Source of the DNA: Candidatus Brocadiaceae bacterium
Lineage (GTDB): Bacteria; Planctomycetota; Brocadiia; SM23-32
Assembly (NCBI GenBank): GCA_003567495.1
Contig: PWZK01000139.1
Coordinates: 1 to 9,095 of the forward strand
DNA length: 9,095 bases
Reading direction: 5' to 3'
Shown here: one piece after another, positions 1-8,264 of the stretch
How the letters are laid out: each line of letters begins with the position of its first letter
Numbering within the stretch: position 1 is the stretch's first letter
Translations under genes and position numbers: made by a program
Notes under the pieces: generated by a model
Databases searched by the model: none
What the model saw: only the letters and a program-made list of their open reading frames with translations
What the model was told of the DNA's origin: nothing

Positions 1-2
1 GT

Positions 3-77
3 GCTAGTGTAGCTCAACGGCAGAGCAGCGGTTTTGTAAACCGCAGGTTTGGAGTTCGAATCTCCACACTAGCACCA
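3..77 (+). tRNA. tRNA-Thr (anticodon UGU), CCA encoded
   Basis: A full cloverleaf can be folded by eye. The acceptor stem pairs GCTAGTG (3-9) with CACTAGC (67-73). The D stem pairs GCTC (12-15) with GAGC (23-26). The anticodon stem pairs GCGGT (28-32) with ACCGC (40-44). The T stem pairs TGGAG (50-54) with CTCCA (62-66) around TTCGAAT. The seven-base anticodon loop 33-39 reads TTTGTAA, giving anticodon TGT at 35-37, which decodes ACA threonine codons. Base 74 is the discriminator A and CCA is encoded at 75-77. Bases 1-2 are outside the mature tRNA, and its promoter lies before the window. It is the only + strand gene here, and its 3' end is one base from the stop codon of the convergent gspF-like gene, so there is no room for a dedicated terminator between them. 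Confidence 0.97.
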
Positions 78-78
78 C

Positions 79-1341
79 CTACATAGCACCGGCGTGCATA
101 ATAAGAGTGGTATAGACCTGGAACATGGCAATTACTATAAAACCCACGACCAACGCCAGCGTCACAATTACAGCAGGTTGCACGAGTTTGCCGAGAATCT
201 CCATATCGTCGGCGGCTTTTTTCTCATAAATGTCGGCAAGCCGTGCGAACACGTCGCCAAGAGCGCCGGTTTCTTCCCCCACCTCCATCATCTCGTAGGC
301 CAGCAGGGGAAAAATTCTCTCATGCTCCAGCGCAGGCACTATTCGCCCGCCCTCCTGCACGGCCGCTTTCGTGCGCGCCACCGTGAGCCTGGCGAGTTCA
401 TTTCGCATGACATCCCTGACACCGTCCAATGCTTCGGGCACTGACACCCCGGCGTTTAGCATCGTCGCAAACACTCTGGAAAACCGGGCCACAAGGCTTT
501 GTTTGAGCAGCGGGCCGATTATCGGGCATCTTACCAAAAACCGGTCCCGCACAAGCCGCACAGGTCGCAGTTTCATAACCGCCCAGTACAAAAAAGCCAG
601 AGCGACAATAAATGCAAGAGCCCTGAACCAGAAGCCGGCTGTAAGCATGCTCTCTCCGATATTAAGAAGCATGGCCATCGTCCATGGCACGGAAACTCCA
701 AGTTCTTCAAGCATGGGCCCCAGCGCAACCATTGCGCGGGAAAAACCGAACCCGATCACCAGAAACGCCGCCACGACCACTATGACGGGATACGTCAGCA
801 TGCTGACAATGCGGTGACGTCTTTCCAGCATTATCTCGCCGCGATCGGCCACGCGTTGTATCGCCGTCGTGAGTGTGCCGCTCCTTTCACCCGCTTTAAA
901 CATGCTGACAAACTGTACGCCGAACACATCCTCGTGCTTGCTTGCAGCCCCCGCAAAAGTTCCGCCCGACTCTATAACCTCCGCCATATTCCGTATTACT
1001 CCGGCCATCCGAAAGCTGGGATTCCGCTCGGCCAATTTTTTCAGCGATTGCACCAACGGCATGCCGGAGTTGAGCAGCAACGCAAGCTCTTCGCAGAAGG
1101 CGGTAACATCCCTCAATTTAATGCGCCCCAGCGGCCCGGTTATATTCGCTGTCAGAATGTTTTTCGTCACGCTGCGTTTTTTTTGCGGGCCCTTGCCGGG
1201 TTTTTCACGGCCCTTTTTCTCGTCGCCGGAAGGAGCTGCGCCCTGCTCGTGCAACCTGGCGGCAATTTCGTCACGCAACGACCCCTTTGCACGGCCGCCC
1301 GAAGATTCGGCGTCCGAATTGCCGGAATTATACTTTCCCAT
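79..1341 (-). CDS. gspF: Type II secretion / type IV pilus inner-membrane platform protein (GspF/PilC family)
   Basis: This 420-residue protein would be the polytopic inner-membrane platform that sits on the GspE/PilB ATPase and couples its rotation to pseudopilin or pilin assembly. Two T2SSF domains are visible, roughly residues 77-200 and 282-408. Each has the family's N-terminal F-x-E/R-x-L-x-x-x-L-x-x-G pattern (AFCEELALLLNSGMPL at 81-96; ARFSRVFATMLNAGVSVPEAL at 285-305) and the G-E-x-(S/T)-G turn (GERSG 151-155; GEETG 355-359). Hydrophobic segments lie near 182-200, 240-256 and 388-408. The first 65 or so residues are charged, low-complexity and probably cytoplasmic. The start is set by a strong GGAGGTGA six bases before ATG. 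The gene follows the ATPase gene after 37 bases, clearly as one operon. Whether the machine is a T2SS or a T4 pilus cannot be told, because no pilin or secretin gene is in the window. Confidence 0.95.
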   Translation of the reverse strand: MGKYNSGNSDAESSGGRAKGSLRDEIAARLHEQGAAPSGDEKKGREKPGKGPQKKRSVTKNILTANITGPLGRIKLRDVTAFCEELALLLNSGMPLVQSLKKLAERNPSFRMAGVIRNMAEVIESGGTFAGAASKHEDVFGVQFVSMFKAGERSGTLTTAIQRVADRGEIMLERRHRIVSMLTYPVIVVVAAFLVIGFGFSRAMVALGPMLEELGVSVPWTMAMLLNIGESMLTAGFWFRALAFIVALAFLYWAVMKLRPVRLVRDRFLVRCPIIGPLLKQSLVARFSRVFATMLNAGVSVPEALDGVRDVMRNELARLTVARTKAAVQEGGRIVPALEHERIFPLLAYEMMEVGEETGALGDVFARLADIYEKKAADDMEILGKLVQPAVIVTLALVVGFIVIAMFQVYTTLIMHAGAM

Positions 1342-1378
1342 CTCTTTTCACCTCCGTTAAAAACCCAAAATTACCGCT

Positions 1379-3607
1379 TCAAACCTTCCGAACACTCTCA
1401 ACCCTGGTAACCCGCAAAACCTCTTCGATTGTTGTAATACCGTCTTTTAGTTTCCCTATACCGGCATCCAGAAGCGTAATCATTCCCTCCGCAACGGCCT
1501 TCTTCACTATCACATCGTGCGCATCGCCTTTCAGCACGCCGTCACGCAGCGCAGGCGTCATACGCAATACTTCGTAAATACCGGTTCTGCCACGGTACCC
1601 GAGTTGATAACAAGCCTTGCAGCCTTTTGCATTGTAAAATATCCACCCCTGCGCAACCTCGGGGTCGAGCCCGATACTCCCAAAAACCTCCGGTTCAGGG
1701 CTATAAGGCTCTCTGCATTCGGGACAAAGCTTGCGCACAAGACGCTGTGCGATTACGGTACTGACGGAGCCCGTTATCAGAAAGGGAGGCACGCCATGTT
1801 GCCGAAGGGTTTCTATCGCACCTGCCGAATCATCGGCGTGCATGGTGCTGAGCACAAGGTGGCCGGTTCGCGCTGCACCTATTGCCACACGCGCCGTTTC
1901 AGAATCCCGTATTTCTCCAACCATCAATACGTCGGCGTCCTGACGGAGCACGGACCGCAGCATCTTTGCAAAAGTCCTTTCAGTGCGCGTATCGACCTGC
2001 ACCTGATTGATACCCGGCAACTGATATTCTACCGGGTCTTCTATGGTAACGACATTGTTCGCCAGAATATCGACCTCGCTCAGCAGCGCATAAAGGGTAG
2101 TGGTTTTACCCGATCCGATCGGCCCGGAGGTCAGTATCATTCCATGCGGTCGTTTTATCGTGGCATTCAGCACGTCAAGTTGTTCCGTCTCAAGCCCCAG
2201 TTCCCTTAGTCCTCTGAACAGATCCTCGGGGTTTAGCAGCCGCAAAACCATCTTTTCACCCGTCACGGCAGGCAAAGTGGCGGCTCTGATGTTAAATTCG
2301 CGATCTTCTCCGGCGCTGATGGTAAAATGACCGTCCTGGGGTGCACGCCGCTCTGTTATGTCCATAGACGACAGAACTTTTATCCTGGACATCACCGCCT
2401 CGCGAAGATCGCCGGGCAGATTCATAATATCATAAAGTATCCCGTCTATCCGGTATCTTACTCTAAGAGCGCCCATCTGAGATTCAAGGTGAATATCGGT
2501 CGCCCGTGAATTTATAGCACCCTCCAGTATCGATGCCACCAGATCGACCACCCCGGCATCCTCCGCCAGCGAGGCAACCCCCTCATCAACGGCTGATACA
2601 CTCTTTAACCTCGATTTGAGACGTTCAAGCGCGGGAGCAGATGCACCGCCACGTTCTTTCCGAGTCTCCGGCCCATAGTGTTTGTCTATGGCGCTTAGCA
2701 GATCCTGCTCGAACGCGAGCAAGGGGTGAAGTTCTTTATTGAGAAGCATTTGAAACGATTCGAGTCCGGGAATATTCTCCGGGTCCACCATCGCCATCTG
2801 GACGGAGCCATCTTCTTTTACCGATACAGGCAGCATGAGATTTTGTCTCGCAAGATGTTCCGGAATCAGTTCCACCGCTTCTGTGTCAAGACTTTCTTTC
2901 GCGAGGTCGATCCAGGAAACACCCATTTCTTTTGCAAGCGCATCCCCCAGCTCTGGTTTTTTGACAACTTTTCTGTCTATCAAAATCTGCGGTATGGTGC
3001 GTCCGGTGTTTCGACTTTCCACCGCCGCAGCTTCGCAGTCGGATTCATCGACCAGGCCGGTCTTGACCAGTTTCCGGCACAGCGTATCTTCGCCCGGCGC
3101 GGGAGTTTTGCGAACCGCCCCATACTTTCTTGCATCCGCTATTTGTTTCGGTGATACAAGACCCTGGTTGACCAGAATACGCCAGAAGGACTGCCCGGAC
3201 CTCTCCTGTGCGGCCAGAGCTTCCTGAAGTTGTTCTTCGTTTATGTAACCGCCATCGACAAGATAACGGCCGAGCTCCGGATCGTAAGCCTCGCCGCTCC
3301 GCTGGGCCTCTTCCAGCTCCCCGGGCGTAAGCCACCCGCCCTCAAACAGTATGTCTTTTACCGGACGACTTTTCCCCTTGCCTGAAGGCCCCTGGAGGAA
3401 CTTCCATATTTTGCCGAACATCTCCCTGTCGACGTCCTGACGCAATATATCCATAAGATTGCGGCCGGTCGCCCGCTGTTTTTCAATGGCCTCTGTAAGC
3501 TGTTTACGTGTCTCAATCTGTGCCTGCGAAAGCACTGCTTGAAGTCCGTTTTCGCCCTCCAAACCGCGGCCAGTGTCTTTACGGGAACTACTTCCTGAAT
3601 CAGGCAT
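1379..3607 (-). CDS. gspE: Type II secretion / type IV pilus assembly ATPase (GspE/PilB family)
   Basis: This 742-residue hexameric cytoplasmic ATPase would power pseudopilus or pilus assembly. Seen from the N terminus: a variable region with a periodic helical repeat (about 36-220), an MshEN/T2SSE N-terminal domain (about 225-310), the N2 domain (NSRATDIHLE, 366-375), Walker A GPIGSGKTTT (495-504), the Asp box TIEDPVEYQLPG (521-532), Walker B VLMVGEIRD (560-568) and the His box STMHADD (587-593). A zinc tetracysteine CPEC...CKAC (628-631, 663-666) follows, then the GRTGIYEV signature (673-680). All key catalytic residues are present. The reading frame is open 46 codons further upstream, but ATG 3607 is chosen because AGAGGTGA stands just before it and a consensus promoter lies inside that upstream extension. 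The gene is first in a gspE-gspF operon. PilB is an equally valid name. Confidence 0.95.
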   Translation of the reverse strand: MPDSGSSSRKDTGRGLEGENGLQAVLSQAQIETRKQLTEAIEKQRATGRNLMDILRQDVDREMFGKIWKFLQGPSGKGKSRPVKDILFEGGWLTPGELEEAQRSGEAYDPELGRYLVDGGYINEEQLQEALAAQERSGQSFWRILVNQGLVSPKQIADARKYGAVRKTPAPGEDTLCRKLVKTGLVDESDCEAAAVESRNTGRTIPQILIDRKVVKKPELGDALAKEMGVSWIDLAKESLDTEAVELIPEHLARQNLMLPVSVKEDGSVQMAMVDPENIPGLESFQMLLNKELHPLLAFEQDLLSAIDKHYGPETRKERGGASAPALERLKSRLKSVSAVDEGVASLAEDAGVVDLVASILEGAINSRATDIHLESQMGALRVRYRIDGILYDIMNLPGDLREAVMSRIKVLSSMDITERRAPQDGHFTISAGEDREFNIRAATLPAVTGEKMVLRLLNPEDLFRGLRELGLETEQLDVLNATIKRPHGMILTSGPIGSGKTTTLYALLSEVDILANNVVTIEDPVEYQLPGINQVQVDTRTERTFAKMLRSVLRQDADVLMVGEIRDSETARVAIGAARTGHLVLSTMHADDSAGAIETLRQHGVPPFLITGSVSTVIAQRLVRKLCPECREPYSPEPEVFGSIGLDPEVAQGWIFYNAKGCKACYQLGYRGRTGIYEVLRMTPALRDGVLKGDAHDVIVKKAVAEGMITLLDAGIGKLKDGITTIEEVLRVTRVESVRKV

Positions 3608-3611
3608 ATAA

Positions 3612-3619
3612 TCACCTCT
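3612..3619 (-). promoter_or_regulatory. Ribosome binding site fixing the gspE start
   Basis: On the - strand AGAGGTGA ends four bases before ATG 3607, with the GAGG core seven bases away. It decides between this start and the longer open frame that begins at 3745, which would also have to be translated across the promoter at 3660-3688. Confidence 0.85.
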
Positions 3620-3642
3620 GGAAAAAAATACAATATGCAAAA

Positions 3643-3675
3643 GAAGCCCTGTTTTCGTAATTATAAGAGGGCTTC
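3643..3675 (-). terminator. Terminator-like hairpin surrounding the gspE -10 box
   Basis: Perfect 8-base inverted arms GAAGCCCT (3643-3650) and AGGGCTTC (3668-3675) are separated by 17 bases. Read on the - strand, the stem is followed at once by TTTTGC and a little later by a run of seven T, the form of a rho-independent terminator for transcripts coming from the NYN gene side. Its loop contains TATAAT of the gspE promoter. A transcript started at that promoter would contain only the second arm and so could not fold the stem. The arms could equally be a repressor operator straddling the core promoter. The long loop keeps confidence moderate. Confidence 0.45.
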
Positions 3676-3688
3676 GGGCAGTTGTCAA
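3660..3688 (-). promoter_or_regulatory. Perfect consensus sigma-70 promoter for gspE-gspF
   Basis: On the - strand the -35 hexamer TTGACA (3683-3688) and the -10 hexamer TATAAT (3660-3665) both match the consensus exactly, with a 17-base spacer. The expected transcription start is near 3653, leaving a 5' leader of about 46 bases that ends in the strong ribosome binding site of gspE. Natural promoters with both hexamers perfect are rare, which suggests strong expression or the need for a repressor. Confidence 0.85.
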
Positions 3689-3797
3689 GCAGAACTCGGC
3701 GAGAGGCGCAACCCGGACGGATGCCGGCATGCCTCCCCCACACACCGACGATGAATGGAAGGATGAACGGGAAATAGAGGCGGGCGGGACGAATTAT

Positions 3798-3833
3798 ATG
3801 GACGGCATGGACATCATGGACATCATAGACACG
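3798..3833. repeat. Four-copy 9-base tandem repeat, ATGGACATC type
   Basis: On the + strand four consecutive 9-mers are seen: ATGGACGGC, ATGGACATC, ATGGACATC and ATAGACACG. The middle two are identical and the outer two share five or more positions with them. They lie in the 264-base gap between the NYN gene stop and gspE, about 110 bases upstream of the gspE promoter. The frame through them on the + strand has no supporting gene features, so I treat this as a noncoding repeat. Confidence 0.6.
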
Positions 3834-3871
3834 CGGCGGGTTTTTTTATCGGTTAAGCGCCTTGGCGCCTG

Positions 3872-4333
3872 TCACAGGCCCAGTTCGCGTTTCCACCTTT
3901 TCACATCTTCTTCGCTCATGCTATCGTGCGATGGTTTTTCTGAAGCTCCGCGATCAGTATCGTTTCCTGATACGTTTTTCTCGAGCAACTCGTCGAGTGC
4001 GCTCACTGACATATCTTTAGCCCCCTGTTCTTGTATCTCCGTTATCAGCGCCCTGTCGTTGCTTACAACCGTAACAGACTGAGGAGATTTTCTTTTTATA
4101 ACTTCTTCGGCAATTCTGCGGTCGGCGTCCCGAGCGTGAATAACACGCACCCTGCCAAACCTTTCATCCGACAGGCGGCGCGAATCAAAAACCACGGTGA
4201 CCTTTACCCGCTTTATACGCGTATAGGAGCGGAGACGCAAGAGGAAATCCGACTTCTTTTTCTCGAAATGCTTTGAATGATTTTCAGAAAAGAATTTTAT
4301 GAAGTTGCAACCGTCGATCAGATACTCAATCAC
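3872..4333 (-). CDS. YacP-like NYN domain protein, probable ribonuclease
   Basis: This 153-residue protein has the PIN-like acidic pattern of the NYN (YacP) family, whose Bacillus member Rae1 is a ribosome-associated endoribonuclease. Visible are LIDGCNFI near the start (Asp7), VTVVFDSRR (46-53, Asp50), a D-A-D-R-R-I motif (69-74) and VTVVSNDRAL (87-96, Asp93). These would gather the metal-binding carboxylates. The acidic, linker-like tail ends in a short conserved-looking helix MSEEDVKRWKRELG (139-152). I chose GTG 4331-4333 because AGGAGG with a following GGTGAG lies just upstream and the family's beta-strand begins right after it. The frame is also open from ATG 4393, which would add 20 poorly conserved residues. 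The gene stands alone between rarA (224 bases upstream, with a REPIN-like element between) and gspE. The RNA target is unknown. Confidence 0.8.
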   Translation of the reverse strand: MIEYLIDGCNFIKFFSENHSKHFEKKKSDFLLRLRSYTRIKRVKVTVVFDSRRLSDERFGRVRVIHARDADRRIAEEVIKRKSPQSVTVVSNDRALITEIQEQGAKDMSVSALDELLEKNVSGNDTDRGASEKPSHDSMSEEDVKRWKRELGL

Positions 4334-4405
4334 GTCCGACTCACCCTCCTCATCTCTAATACCAGCGTATTTATTGTTGTAAGTATTCAGCAAACCACGC
4401 CGGAA

Positions 4406-4487
4406 GTAGCGCAGGCGTCCTCGCCTGCATTCGGCTTTACGCAGCGCACCGGCCTCTCTTACGATGCAGGCGGGACGCCTGCGCTAC
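4406..4487. repeat. REPIN-like element: two GTAG-headed REP hairpins in inverted orientation
   Basis: The left unit (4406-4429) reads GTAGC followed by a hairpin GCAGGCG-TCCT-CGCCTGC. The right unit (4465-4487) is its reverse complement with hairpin GCAGGCG-GGA-CGCCTGC ending GCTAC. Aligned, the two arms are identical apart from one extra T in the left loop. A 35-base spacer separates them. A GTAG tetranucleotide at the foot of a short GC palindrome, paired head to tail with an inverted copy, is the known layout of REP doublets (REPINs) mobilised by RAYT transposases. No RAYT gene is in the window. The element fills most of the rarA-NYN gap. Confidence 0.75.
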
Positions 4488-4557
4488 AAAAAACCGTCAT
4501 ATCCCGCTTGTTTCATAAATCAACGACAGGAGTTAATATAGTGGTTTACTAAATATT

Positions 4558-5892
<1,335 letters not shown>

Positions 5893-5896
5893 GTGA

Positions 5897-6391
5897 TCAT
5901 TTATCTAAAATCAACGCATCGGAACCGTCGAACGGCGGAGAGTAAACCATTACGGCAATCACATTCCCCGGGCTTTCGTGCGGAGTTATGGAATATTCGT
6001 GCATTCTGGGGATAAAAATTGCGGTGCCCTGCTCCATAATATGCCTCCTGCCTTCAACCGAAACCACGGCGATGCCCGATACCCCGAAAAGAGTCATATC
6101 GTAATTTCTGTGATAACGCGCCTTCAGCGCCGCATCCGGAGCCAGCTGAAGCACATGCCGGCTTTGATATCGTGAAACGTCCCAAAGAACGAAAGATGCC
6201 ATATCCTCCTTTCCAAGTTGCAGGTCTTCGGGCATGCGGGTAGGCTCGAAAGTCATGTTCGCAGTTTCCGTCTTTTCCAGGACTACCTCGCGCCTGGACC
6301 GGCAGCCGGAGACGGACACGGACAGCAAAAAACAGACAAGCATCAAGTTTAAAAACGGCGTTTTCAGACCCCGTATCGGACATGTTTTCAT
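5897..6391 (-). CDS. Cupin-like lipoprotein of unknown function
   Basis: This 164-residue protein begins with a signal peptide: basic start MKTCPIRGLK, hydrophobic core about 13-26, and lipobox VSGC at 27-30. Cys30 would be lipidated and the rest would lie outside the inner membrane. Residues about 75-150 look like a single small cupin barrel: YHRNYD...GVSG (93-106) fits motif 1 and GTAIFIPRMHEY (122-133) fits motif 2. Of the four usual metal ligands only His94 and His131 remain; the second His position is Asn96 and the Glu position is non-acidic, so metal binding may be altered or lost. ATG 6391 is chosen for the signal peptide and an AGGA about 11 bases upstream; the frame is open to ATG 6496, directly after the ptsI stop, but that would bury the signal sequence. 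The gene sits between ptsI and rarA. Function unknown. Confidence 0.7.
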   Translation of the reverse strand: MKTCPIRGLKTPFLNLMLVCFLLSVSVSGCRSRREVVLEKTETANMTFEPTRMPEDLQLGKEDMASFVLWDVSRYQSRHVLQLAPDAALKARYHRNYDMTLFGVSGIAVVSVEGRRHIMEQGTAIFIPRMHEYSITPHESPGNVIAVMVYSPPFDGSDALILDK

Positions 6392-6497
6392 TATATTGTG
6401 TTTCCTGAAAGTAGGTGTCTTTTTCACACGCCGGATTCCGGCCTCAAAAACTTCTTCTTTTACAACATCAGCGCTTTCTTTACACAAAAAATCCATA

Positions 6498-8249
6498 TCA
6501 AAGCGACGGAATTCCCGCGGCTTTCATAATTTTTTCATTGGCTTCAGTCAGCAGATCGCGTGCATGGTCGGCATCCTCCGCAGACGACACGGCGCGGGCG
6601 AGGTCCCGGGCATCGGACATGTTAATGGAACGAATAATTTTTTTTACTTCCGGTATGATCTGCGGCGGGGCCAGGCTGAAGCTGGTGATACCCAGGCCGA
6701 TAAGCAACACGGTATATATCACCGCGCTGGCCATCTCGCCGCAGAGGCTGACAGGTATATTCGCCCTTTTTGCCGAATCCACTGTCATGCTGATCATTCT
6801 TAATACGGCCGGGTGCTCAGGCCTGTACATATCCGCCACATGCTCGTTGCCGCGGTCAACGGCCAGTGCATATTGAATCAGATCGTTGGTCCCGATACTG
6901 AAAAAATCGCAGTTACGTGCCAGAGCATCGGCACCCATCACCGCGCTTGGGAGCTCGATCATCGTACCGACCGGCATTTGCGAGTCATACTCTTCACCAT
7001 CCCGTTTCATCTGCACTTTTACTTCAGCCAGAATAGCGTTTGCGGCCTTCAATTCTTCAACACCGCCGACAAGCGGAAACATCACGCTCAGTTTGCCTGA
7101 CGCACTGGCCCTCAAAATTGCACGCAGCTGCTCCTCAAACACCTCCGGGTTTTTCAGGCAATATCGAAGCGAACGCAGACCTAGAAAAGGATTATGTTCC
7201 TTTAGTGCCGGTTGATGCGAATTAAACTTGTCAGCGCCGAGGTCAAGGGTTCTTATAACCAGAGGACGGCCCTCAAGACTTTTCACTGCATCCATATAAG
7301 CACGGTAATGATCGTCGCAAGAGGGTATAGAATCGGACCCTACGAATAAAAATTCGGTTCTGTACAGCCCTATTCCGTCGGCTCCGTGCTTCAAGGCTTT
7401 ACCGATCTCTCTGGGAGACTCAATATTGGCCATTAGAGAGATATGATGTCCGTCCTTCGTTTCGGATGGCAGATCCTTGAGTTCGCGAAGCAAGACCTGG
7501 TCGGATTTCATCGCCGCCTTTCGCTTCTGCGAATACCGTCGGCGAGTCTCCTTGTCGGGCTCAACAACTACGATCCCCTGGCTCCCGTCAACTATGATAG
7601 TGTCACCGCCCGTTACTTCGTTTGTGATAGTGCCAAGCCCTACCACAGCCGGAATGCCCAGCGCAGCGGCGATTATGCCGGTATGGCTTGTAGGTCCGCC
7701 CGCATCGGTAGCAAACCCTTTGACTTTTCCCGCGTCAACCGTTGCGATCTGACTCGGGCTTAAATCATGAGATACCAGAACGACTTCGCTTTTCAGGTTG
7801 GACAGCTCTTCCCGTTTCTGTCCGAGCAGGTGGCGCAACAGGCGCTTTTCGAGGTCGTCCAAATCGGTCACCCGAGGTGCCATAAACCCGTCTTTTTGAA
7901 AAATTGATCGCCAGTGCCGCATGGTCCTGGCAACGGCAAACTCCGCAGTGTAAAGCTTATCGCTTATCCTGCCGAAAAATTCACCCCGAAACGATTCGTC
8001 GGCCAGCATGCCGACGTGCGCAAAAAAAATTTCGGCTATCTTCCGTCCGGCCTTGGCACTCAGGTCGTCAGCAAGATTTTTAAGCTCGGCAAGGGCATTT
8101 TCAAACGCCTTTTCCAGTCTCGCGGTCTCCCGATCAACGTCTTTTTTGGGGATAAAATGGAGTGGTATCCTGACACCCTCCGCCTCCAGCAAAAACACTT
8201 CGCCTATGGTAATTCCCGTAGAAACGGGTATCCCCTGTCGGATATCCAT
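6498..8249 (-). CDS. ptsI: Phosphoenolpyruvate-protein phosphotransferase (PTS enzyme I)
   Basis: This 583-residue cytoplasmic enzyme takes phosphate from phosphoenolpyruvate onto its own histidine and passes it to HPr. Domains in order are the N-terminal HPr-binding segment (about 1-145), the swivelling phosphohistidine domain with GGPTSHTGIIAAALGIPAVVG (184-204, active His189), and the C-terminal PEP-binding barrel. The barrel has GIGLYRTEFLF (292-302), RTLDLGADK (333-341), NPFLGLRSLR (353-362), GTNDLIQYALAVDRGN (453-468) and SLCGEMAS (501-508) with the acid-base Cys503. All catalytic residues are present and the length is typical. An ATG at 8267 overlaps the HPr stop as ATGA, but ATG 8249 has AAGGGG nine bases upstream and gives the family's normal N terminus, so I prefer it. 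It lies 14 bases after the HPr gene, as part of one operon. Confidence 0.97.
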   Translation of the reverse strand: MDIRQGIPVSTGITIGEVFLLEAEGVRIPLHFIPKKDVDRETARLEKAFENALAELKNLADDLSAKAGRKIAEIFFAHVGMLADESFRGEFFGRISDKLYTAEFAVARTMRHWRSIFQKDGFMAPRVTDLDDLEKRLLRHLLGQKREELSNLKSEVVLVSHDLSPSQIATVDAGKVKGFATDAGGPTSHTGIIAAALGIPAVVGLGTITNEVTGGDTIIVDGSQGIVVVEPDKETRRRYSQKRKAAMKSDQVLLRELKDLPSETKDGHHISLMANIESPREIGKALKHGADGIGLYRTEFLFVGSDSIPSCDDHYRAYMDAVKSLEGRPLVIRTLDLGADKFNSHQPALKEHNPFLGLRSLRYCLKNPEVFEEQLRAILRASASGKLSVMFPLVGGVEELKAANAILAEVKVQMKRDGEEYDSQMPVGTMIELPSAVMGADALARNCDFFSIGTNDLIQYALAVDRGNEHVADMYRPEHPAVLRMISMTVDSAKRANIPVSLCGEMASAVIYTVLLIGLGITSFSLAPPQIIPEVKKIIRSINMSDARDLARAVSSAEDADHARDLLTEANEKIMKAAGIPSL

Positions 8250-8252
8250 AAC

Positions 8253-8264
8253 CCTCCACCCCTT
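8253..8264 (-). promoter_or_regulatory. Ribosome binding site deciding the ptsI start
   Basis: On the - strand AAGGGGTGGAGG precedes ATG 8249, with AAGGGG nine bases away. It touches the stop codon of the HPr gene, so ribosomes finishing HPr would unmask or feed the ptsI start. This favours ATG 8249 over the overlapping ATG at 8265-8267, which has no such sequence before it. Confidence 0.7.

Noticed and set aside
499..1410. Long + strand open frame of about 300 codons opposite the GspF gene.
   Set aside because: Shadow of the real gene: composition is rich in His, Arg and Cys without any domain, and no ribosome binding site is seen.
1549..1560. GCGCAGGCGTC word inside gspE resembling the REP arm at 4406.
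   Set aside because: It lacks the GTAG foot and the second half of the palindrome and lies in coding sequence, so it is a chance match.
3608..3745. Extended N terminus of the GspE-like gene from an ATG at 3745.
   Set aside because: The extra 46 codons cover a perfect promoter and hairpin, show no domain, and the internal ATG at 3607 has a strong ribosome binding site.
3834..3879. GGG followed by seven T on the + strand, and short palindromes at 3856-3867 and 3867-3879 near the NYN stop.
   Set aside because: No stem precedes the T run on the + strand, and on the - strand the palindromes have loops too small to fold and are followed by A rather than T, so no terminator is called.
4497..4530. 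Possible - strand promoter TTGATT, 16 bases, TATGAC ahead of the NYN gene.
   Set aside because: Both hexamers deviate from consensus and the REPIN-like element lies between it and the gene; too weak to annotate.
6430..6442. Palindrome GCCGG-ATT-CCGGC between ptsI and the lipoprotein gene.
   Set aside because: Only a 5-bp stem with no T run after it on either strand; not enough for a terminator or operator call.
6392..6496. Longer start for the lipoprotein at ATG 6496, directly after the ptsI stop.
   Set aside because: It would place 35 charged residues before a clear lipoprotein signal peptide, which would not be secreted normally; no convincing ribosome binding site precedes it.
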